In this document: positions 57,054 to 64,000 of the stretch, piece by piece
How the letters are laid out: each line of letters starts with the position of its first letter
How positions within the stretch are numbered: the first letter of the stretch is position 1
Source: Amoebidium appalachense
Lineage: Eukaryota > Ichthyosporea
Reading direction: 5' to 3'
Assembly (NCBI GenBank): GCA_963693365.1
Contig: CAVNZM010000002.1
Location: 8,680,001 to 8,744,000, forward strand
Length of the DNA: 64,000 nucleotides
Program-made: the position numbers and the translations under genes
Notes under the pieces: generated by a model
The model's database searches: none
What the model was told of the DNA's origin: nothing
What the model saw: only the letters and a program-made list of their open reading frames with translations

Positions 57054-57087
<34 letters not shown>

Positions 57088-57157
57088 ATTGTGTGTGTAT
57101 GTTTTTTTTTGTTTTTTTTTTGTGTGTGTGTGTGTGTGTGTGTGCTCTGGTAATGTG

Positions 57158-57212
<55 letters not shown>

Positions 57213-58169
57213 TCTGGTAATGGTGTTTTTTTTTTTTTTTTTTTTTTTTGGGTGGGGGGGGGGGGGGGGGGGGGGGGGGATGGAGGGGGGAGGGGGTTCA
57301 TACACGTTACGGATGGGTGGATGGAAGTTAATTGGTATGGCCTTAACGATCGTGTTGTTGTCACTGCGTGTTTGTGTAAAAGTGTGCGTGCCATAATAGG
57401 TGGTTTGCCTCTCAAAACATGCATATCATCGGCATGTATGATAGTTCTTTTGTGTGGGCATATACTTGTGACACAGTAACGTGTGTGCACGTGTATGTGC
57501 AGATGTGTGTGTGTGTGTGTGTACGCACACGCCTGGTTCGTGTATACGAAAGTTTGATGACATACAGGGGGTGACTAATGTTAAGATAATTTGAAATTAA
57601 GATAAATGGTGCTTTTTTTGTTGAAATTTCCATAATTAAGATAATAGGGTCTAACAAACCTGGTAGATATTTTAGATCATTGGGGGGGACGCGGGGGGAG
57701 GGGGGAGGAAGAGGGGGAGGGGGTGGTGCACAGAACAAGGGGCGAGTTAATGGTGCACGTGACAATGTTTTGGTGGCTATATTGAGAAGGATACATCGAT
57801 TAAGCACTGCACCACTAGTGTCACCGCCTTGGTTGTCTTCATCTCTAACTGAGTGTTCCAATTAGGGGTGGGGTGGGTGGGGGGGGGGGGGGGGGGGGGG
57901 AGGGGGTGGGGGGGGGGGTGGGGGGAAGGGGAGTTGAAGGGTAGGGGGGAATTCGAACCAACAACTGTTTTGGAGGGGGGTACCGGTGTGTGTGTGGGGT
58001 GGGGTGGGGGGGGGGGGGGGGGGGGGGGACCCACCACCCATATGGGAAGGAGCCTTCCCACCCCCCAGCCTCCCCCCCCCCCCCCCCCCCTTTCCCCATA
58101 CACACACGCACACATCCCCCCCCCCCCCCCCCTCCCCCTCCCCCCCCCCCCCCCCCCCCCCCCCTCTCT

Positions 58170-58990
58170 CTCTTCGTCTCCCAGCACGGTGACCACCTCT
58201 GCCCACACTATGAAACATTCTTCAAACAACCAACCATCACTCTCCGCCAAATCGAGACATTCGTGCCTGTTGCAAAATTTCCCCTCGTTGTCTCCATACC
58301 AAGACATAAACACCTAACAAAACTCTGCCACATCCTGGCGGCCCCGTGTTGTCGTCAGTTTCCTTTTGCTATTTCAAAAAGGAACCTGAAAATCGTTCTG
58401 AAAGCGCGCCACTCTCCCGTCTCCACAACCCGGGCAAACCCTCCCGTAGCAGATCGTATTTCTCTTTGTTTACCAGCCCAAAGCTCATGTTCCCGCAGTT
58501 CGCTTCGTCAACGGAAAACTCACTATGGCCGCCGAACTTTCCGTTGTTTGCGCTGATGATTTTCCACTTGAACTGACGATTGGCGGAAACAATGACCACG
58601 TCAGCAGCGCATAGTCTCAGTCTCTTCTCCCCATTTTTATCATCTTTCGGGTTGATGTGGACAAACCGAATAAGCTCGCCCGTGCTGTCATCTGAGCCAT
58701 GCCCCAGAGTCTGGCAGTAGTTCCAGTTGTTCATGCAGAGCGCCCCAAGGGCATATAACACTAGCACCTTGCCTCGTACCCGTGTAACTTGCTGCGCAAA
58801 GAGGTGAGAGTTGCTTCTGTAAGAACATGGTTTCTCAGGTATTCTACTGCTTGCTTGTAGCGTTGAGCAAACTAGTACTCAGGCCCCAAAATGATGTTTG
58901 AACCATGTGCACATGTGGGCGTGGGAAGGGGAATAGAGGGAAATTGTTCGCAGCCGTTGAAACAGGCCGCTAGCGCGTAAGCGGCCTCCA
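58170..58990 (-). pseudogene. Truncated, decayed inverted copy of the MYND gene
   Basis: Minus-strand sequence matches the MYND gene from its start region to about its middle. Shared strings include ALCMNNWNYCQ, FVHINPKDDK, VSANRQFKW, NKEKYDLLREG, GKFCNRHECLDLAESD and WAEVVTVLGDEER. It is broken by an in-frame TAG after the segment matching IILGPE, by frame changes near 58,790 and 58,390, and ends abruptly at GAAGAGAGAG next to poly-C. The MYND finger is absent. It lacks the 41-bp duplication. Read with the intact-end gene it forms a tail-to-tail inverted pair with about 1.8 kb between. Probably non-functional, though it could give antisense or hairpin RNA. Confidence 0.85.
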
Positions 58991-59330
58991 TTGTTCAGTC
59001 AAGCTACAGTGTGAACTGGGCCTGAGAACTTCTACCTTAATGCAGTAGTGCCCGTTGAAGGACATATGTGTACATGAGTCTACTTAACGAAGACTTGTTG
59101 ATTGGCTTACAAGTCAGTCCGGCTGAATTATTGCCTAAATGCGTACGTCACATCATAACAGACTAGTATGTATTTGGCTGGCACGCATGCCGTGACACAC
59201 GCAGAGACGCGAGGCGTCAGGCGTTGCAACGTGACTCAAAAAAGAACTACTAACACGGGGCTGTCGTCAACTTGCTGTTATGAAAAAGAGGCCCTCTTTA
59301 CAGATATTTATGCCCACTACATAGACTAAT

Positions 59331-59366
<36 letters not shown>

Positions 59367-59584
59367 AGAAGTTTCACTGATGGCATCAAGAAGAAGGCGG
59401 CTCACTGAAAACAAACACAACACAGGGCACTGGCATGTAAATAGAGCCGCAGGTAAGCCAATAGGAACGCACCAATATGAAAAACAGACCATATATGGGC
59501 AGTAACTTCCCGTGACCCAATAGGAATCATGTAGCCACATGCCGCAGTTTCAAACGCTCGGACAGACTGACGGAGCTGCAGTGC

Positions 59585-60634
59585 CAGGGATGAGTCGGGT
59601 CGGTCGTCCCGACCCGGGACCGACCGGTTGTCGGGTCGGACGGTCGACCGAGCCCTGTTTCCAGATATTCGTGAGCCAAAATACCCGGCCGGGCTGGCCC
59701 GTGATCGACCCGGCCCGAGGCCAAAACCCGGCCGGGTATCCGGGCCGAGGGAGGGTTTGGGGTGTATATGGCACAAATAGAGTTCTGCGTTATTTTCGTG
59801 TGTTCAACCTAAAACAATAATACAACTTGATTGTTTTTAAAGTCATTATTTATATTTACAAATGAATAAATTGCATTTTGAAACATATAGTCGCTGCCTA
59901 CACCGCACCATCAGCAACATATGCATCATACTTAAACCGCCGGACAATATTGCATCCACCCACCCAGCCACGGTGGCACCTGGCCCACACGTTCCGCATA
60001 CACACACACACGTGTCTTCACACACACGCACACACGCACACACACATGCACACACATCTCTCTCTCTCTCTCTCTCTCAGCTCCCCCCCTCCCCCCCTCC
60101 CCTCTCTCTCTCTCTCGCTCTCTCTCTCTCTCGAAGCTCTCTCTCTCTTTCCCTCCCCCCCCCCCCCCCCCCCCCCCCTCTGCCCCCGAGGATCGAGCTC
60201 TCTTCGAGGTTCTCTCTCTCTCTCCTGCTTTCTTTCACCCCCCCCTTCCCCCCCTCCCCCCGCCCCCCCTCTCTCTCCCTCCATCCTCTCTCGAGTCTCT
60301 CCTAGCTCTCTCTCTCGCTCTCGCTCTCGCTCTCTCTCTCTCTCTCCCCCTCCCTCTCTTCCCCTGCACATCCCTCTCTGTACCCCCGACCACGGCCAAA
60401 CACACACACAGCTACACACCCCGTGACTACACATCCACGCCTTTGTTGCACCAAACAAAAACAAAACTCCCTAGGTTTTTAATACTCGGTCAGCCCGGTG
60501 ACCGACCCGATTCGGGAAGTGCGTGACCGGTGACCGACCGACCTGGCCCAAAAAATTCTGTGACCGACCGTACCCGACCCGACATTATTCTTACCTGACC
60601 CGGCCCGACCCATAAAGCTTTTGACTCATCCCTG
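59585..60634. mobile_element. Probable non-autonomous hAT-like DNA element
   Basis: The left end CAGGGATGAGTCGGGTCGG (59,585) and right end ...TTTGACTCATCCCTG (60,634) are inverted: CAGGGATGAGTC is shared. Both ends are followed inward by many GGTCGGTC / CCCGACCC subterminal repeats, in opposite senses at the two ends. CAGGG termini with such repeats are typical of hAT elements. Flanks carry AGCTGCAG and AGCTGCAC, an imperfect and slightly offset match, so the 8-bp target duplication is not clean. The inside (about 59,780-60,480) is CT/poly-C-rich and encodes no transposase. Length about 1.05 kb. Confidence 0.6.
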
Positions 60635-60768
60635 AGCTGCACCTGCAGGAGCAGTTTTCCCCCCCCCCCCCTTCTCCCTCTTTCTGGCGCTTTTCAACAC
60701 GCCCACCCACACACAACGTCCCACACCCAACACACAAACTTCCTCTGGCCACACGCTCGCTTAAGAAA

Positions 60769-61482
60769 ATGGTCTCCCTGACTTCGTTCCGCGGTCTCGT
60801 TATGGGTGTTCCCCGCACCTCCCCCCTCCTCACCACCCGCCTGTATTCCACGCGCACACAACCCACAGTAGAGTTCCTGTTCGATGTTGGTTCTCCCGCC
60901 AGTTATTTGACCTACACTCAGCTCCCAGCGATCGTGAAGCGAACGGGGGCAAACCTTGTCTACGTCCCGGTTCTCGTGGGCGGAATCTTTAAAGCAACAG
61001 GCAATTCAGCACCCGCTACCGTTCCCGCTAAAGGCAAATATCTCTTCACAGACCTGGCTCGCCATGGGAAAAAATACCATGTTCCTTATGCTTTTAACCC
61101 CCACTTCCCCATCAACACACTGCAAATCATGCGCGGGGCAACCCTTGCGCTCAAGGACGGCGGCAACCAGCAGTTGGAAAAGTATTTAGACGCCATTTTC
61201 CCGGCGGTGTGGGCAAACAAACTGAACATGGGCGACCCAAAGGTTGTCGGTGAGGTTTTGGCGAAAGCAGGATTTGACCCAGAAGAGTTTATGAAGGGGT
61301 GTGCGCGCGCGGATGTGAAAGCGGAGCTGATGTCTGCTACTGAAAATGCAGTCAAAAGGGGCGCGTTTGGCGTGCCGACCTTCTATGTTGGAAAAGAAAT
61401 GTTTTTCGGACAGGATCGATTGACGTGGGTGGAAGAGGCTCTGGCTGCTGCTGCACAGGCACCCGCTGTGGCTTCTGCATAA
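60769..61482 (+). CDS. DsbA-fold HCCA-isomerase / GST-kappa-like enzyme
   Basis: An intronless frame of 237 residues. It matches the 2-hydroxychromene-2-carboxylate isomerase / glutathione S-transferase kappa family: VEFLFDVGSPASYLTYTQLP at about residues 34-53, HVPYAFNPHFPINTLQIMRG (central helical insert), and RGAFGVPTFYVGKEMFFGQD near the C-terminus, with the cis-Pro of the GVPT motif that contacts glutathione. Ser42 in GSPASY is the expected catalytic or glutathione-contacting Ser. These enzymes use glutathione in isomerisation or conjugation. The first 30 residues (MVSLTSFRGL...TTRLYSTRT) are rich in Ser, Thr and Arg and lack acidic residues, like a mitochondrial presequence, fitting the mitochondrial or peroxisomal GSTK. 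Kappa-type versus bacterial-type isomerase cannot be settled here. Its lack of introns contrasts with most other genes in the window. Confidence 0.85.
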   Translation: MVSLTSFRGLVMGVPRTSPLLTTRLYSTRTQPTVEFLFDVGSPASYLTYTQLPAIVKRTGANLVYVPVLVGGIFKATGNSAPATVPAKGKYLFTDLARHGKKYHVPYAFNPHFPINTLQIMRGATLALKDGGNQQLEKYLDAIFPAVWANKLNMGDPKVVGEVLAKAGFDPEEFMKGCARADVKAELMSATENAVKRGAFGVPTFYVGKEMFFGQDRLTWVEEALAAAAQAPAVASA

Positions 61483-62252
61483 GAGGCTTTAACCCTTTTT
61501 ATTCCCCTAAAAATGGATATGGTTTTTTCTGCAAATTTGCACCCTGGAATCGTTGTTGGGATAAGCATGTTTCGTTTAGTACACTGTCGATGATGTTTAG
61601 CCTTGCAGAGCTACACAGCGAATTGCCTGCACTTGGCAAGATTTGACGTTATCGTTATACCGATTGTGTGCATGCTGACTTAGTGTAAAGCTGTACATAT
61701 CGAAGGTCGTAAAAGGGCCTGCTCTAGAAGAATGAAGGTATACATGCGCGTTGAGAACGACTCTTGGTGTTATGTTTACCCCCCCCCTTCCCCCCCCCTC
61801 CCCCCCCCCCCCCCCCCCCCTCCGCCCCCAATCTCCACTGCAACACCAGTGTCCAGACCCTCTTTTTTCCCTTCTTCACCTTTTTCCACCCGCCTTTGCG
61901 ACTTAACGCTTACCGTCCCACACCACATCTCAAGTTTCCACATGTCGTGTTCTTCATTCTCTCAACTCCTCCCTCTGGTCGCATGTATTCAGTCAGTTAC
62001 TTCAGCGCTGTACCGAGTGCATGTGGACGATAGCCCCCCCGCCCCCCCGCACGTTCTCTCTCTCTCTCTCTCCCTCTCCCCCCCCCCCCCCCCCCTCTCT
62101 TCGAATTTCTTACAACTTTCCACGTGAAATCTTGAAATCGGAAAGCAACCCTTTTGAGCTCATAGGAATGTGAGTTTATTTTCTTTTGATGTGAGCCTGC
62201 TTCAGTGTCTTACATTTGGTTTGTGTGTGTGTGTGTATGTGGTGGTGGCGGT

Positions 62253-62291
<39 letters not shown>

Positions 62292-62899
62292 TAATGAGTA
62301 GAGTTTCGAGCGTTTACGGAAGGAAGGGGGGGGGGGGGGGGGGCTGCCTTGAATTTGAATGTAGGGGTGGGGGGTTTGGGTCGGTAGCAGACATCGAAAT
62401 CCACCCTCGGGTGCCCCCCTCCTCCCCTTTTCCTCAACGGGCGCAGGGGGGGAGGGGGGGGGGGGGGGTTCACCTGCTTAAGGGGTTGGTGGCCACTGGC
62501 CATCGTACTGGCCCCCCCTCCCTCCCCCCCCCCCCCCCCCCCCCCCTTCCTCCCCCCGTATGGTTGCTCTAGGTGGGTGGGCCCCCCGTTGGGAGAGAGG
62601 TGCCCACCATTTTAATGGGTGGTGGGTTCTCCCTTTCTCCCCCCCTCCCCCCCCCCCCCCCCCCCGCCCCCCCCTACACTCCCCTCCCCCCCCCCCCCCC
62701 CCTGGGGAGCTCCTGTTTACCTACGTTGCGCTCCCTGCCCTACCAACCATTGGCTTATCTTCGTTCAGATCAGACTGACTCGTGTGTGTACACGTGCCGC
62801 GTCGGTTTGTGTTAATGTGTGTGCACTCAGAAAGATACATCTGGCACTTCTTTTGTTATTAAAAGCGCGTTTGGCTCTGCTCTCGCTAGCGGTGTGTGC

Positions 62900-62942
<43 letters not shown>

Positions 62943-64000
62943 GTAAGACGGACCCACACGTAGAAAGAAAAGAAGCAGAGTGATTCTGCTAAAAGCAGAG
63001 TGATTCTGCTAAAAGCAGAGTAATTCTGCTTTTGCAGAATAATTCTGTTTAGAATGATTCTGCCTTTTGCAGAATAATTCCGCTTTTTGCAGAATAATTT
63101 CGCTTGTGCAGAATAAATCTGCTTTTTGCAAGTTGGCTCTGCCGATGTGGTTGGACCCTTCCCCGTGGGCCCCATCCCCATCCCCCTGTGAGGGCCTCCT
63201 CCAACACCATCACCAACACCCTTTTCCCTTCGTTTCGACCATTCGCCAGACTGCAGCTGCAGCGCTCCTGTCTAAGTTGTTGGTGATAAATCATGGCATG
63301 CACATGCATTGCTTGCTCCAGAGTGATTATGTGTGTGTGTGTGGGGGGGGGGGGGGGGGGGGGGATAGAGAGCAAGAGGGAGGGCGCGGAGGGAGGGAGG
63401 GAGGGGGGGGGGGGGGGGGGGGGGATACGGAGAACAAGATAGAAATAAGGGATGGAGAAAGTGTGCTGGGTGTACATGTGTGCGCGCGCATCATGATATG
63501 TGCCACCGCGAAGATATAGCATACTATCCTGCGGTAGTCTGTGAGCGTGCCCGTGCGTGAGTGTGCGTGTGTATGGTGTGTGTGCCTGCACTGCGCGTGT
63601 CTGCCTGCATGCGCACGTGTGCGTGCATGTGCAACGCCTACGTGCACGTCGTGTTACAGTTCTGTTTTTGTCCTGTCTAATCTTGTATTATACGGTGTGT
63701 GTGCACGTGCGCGCACGCGCACACGCCCGCGTGTGTGCATGTGTGTGTTCGCTGTGCATGAGTGCGGGCGGGCACGCGCGCTTGTGTGTATATATTTGTA
63801 CGTATGTGTATATGTGTGTGCGTGTGTGTGTGTGTTCGTGTGTGTTTGTGTGTGACTGTGAGTGACACGGTGTTTGTGTATGTGCGTGTGTGTGCGCCGT
63901 TGTTGGCAAGCCGATTCCAAAATGCACGGAGTCATGGCAATGCTATGATGTCGAGGTTTGGGTGCGTTACACATGCACCATTGCCAAGATAAAACATTAT
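61483..64000. other. Right spacer, no recognised gene
   Basis: Contains poly-C (61,800-61,820), poly-G (62,252-62,290), G/C-rich blocks (62,320-62,700), (GT)n (62,900-62,941), a minisatellite (62,983-63,130), poly-G (63,342-63,364; 63,406-63,424) and GT/CG-rich sequence to the end. Frames are short or low-complexity. Confidence 0.6.
62983..63130. repeat. Minisatellite of GCAGA(G/A)TRATTCTGC palindromic units
   Basis: About nine units of 15-20 bp built on GCAGAGTGATTCTGCTAAAA and GCAGAATAATTCTGCTTTTT. Each unit is itself a near-perfect palindrome, so the array can fold into serial hairpins. A-rich spacers in the first half become T-rich in the second half, making the whole array roughly inverted about 63,035. 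Confidence 0.85.

Larger units (their letters stand above)
56360..58169. other. Spacer between the inverted MYND copies
   Basis: Holds (CT)n at 56,638-56,717 and 56,903-56,946, poly-C at 56,951-56,978, poly-T at 57,057-57,086, GT runs (57,120-57,210), poly-T/poly-G at 57,227-57,280, then G-rich and C-rich tracts (57,680-58,165). No gene recognised. Confidence 0.65.

Overview
This is nuclear DNA from a eukaryote. Protein genes are broken into short exons by introns with GT/GC-AG-type borders (donors mostly GTATGT, GTGAGT, GTAAGT). Introns and spacers are packed with poly-G/poly-C tracts, (GT)n/(CA)n, (GA)n and poly-A/T. The gene set (Raf/KSR-like kinase with a C1 domain and a C-terminal 14-3-3-type motif, an RGS-domain protein, a seven-helix receptor, proteasome subunit Rpn9/PSMD13, a MYND protein, a kappa-class GST/HCCA-isomerase-like enzyme) suggests a single-celled relative of animals, for example an ichthyosporean-type holozoan. 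That placement is an inference only. The very long Thr-His, Cys-Val, Gly or Pro reading frames are translations of microsatellites, not genes.

Layout, left to right. 1-2,700: spacer with microsatellites and a double palindrome. 2,702-6,293 (minus): putative seven-transmembrane receptor in three exons. 6,300-10,720: repeat-rich spacer, no gene recognised. 10,724-27,786 (minus): about 15-exon Raf/KSR-like protein kinase of about 1,100 residues. 27,787-31,247: spacer with tandem duplications and a possible reverse-transcriptase remnant. 31,248-35,144 (plus): four-exon RGS-domain protein (513 residues). 35,145-37,768: spacer holding two extra copies of the last PSMD13 exon end. 37,769-47,405 (minus): nine-exon 26S proteasome lid subunit Rpn9/PSMD13 (381 residues). 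48,197-52,840 (plus): three-exon DUF455 ferritin-like protein (304 residues). 54,789-56,359 (plus): MYND zinc-finger protein whose frame is broken by a 41-bp tandem duplication. 58,170-58,990 (minus): decayed inverted copy of the first part of that gene. 59,585-60,634: probable non-autonomous hAT-like element. 60,769-61,482 (plus): intronless DsbA-fold/GST-kappa-like enzyme. 61,483-64,000: spacer.

The receptor, RGS protein and Raf-like kinase are all signalling proteins, but nothing in the sequence shows that they act together. Exon joins were worked out by hand from homology, reading phase and splice borders. They close in frame for PSMD13, RGS, DUF455 and the receptor. The kinase needs a one-base frame correction at a G-run.

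The most unusual content is repetitive: a tRNA-derived SINE-like family next to poly-C tails, repeated small duplications of exon ends inside neighbouring introns, and an 80-bp-arm hairpin inside an intron.
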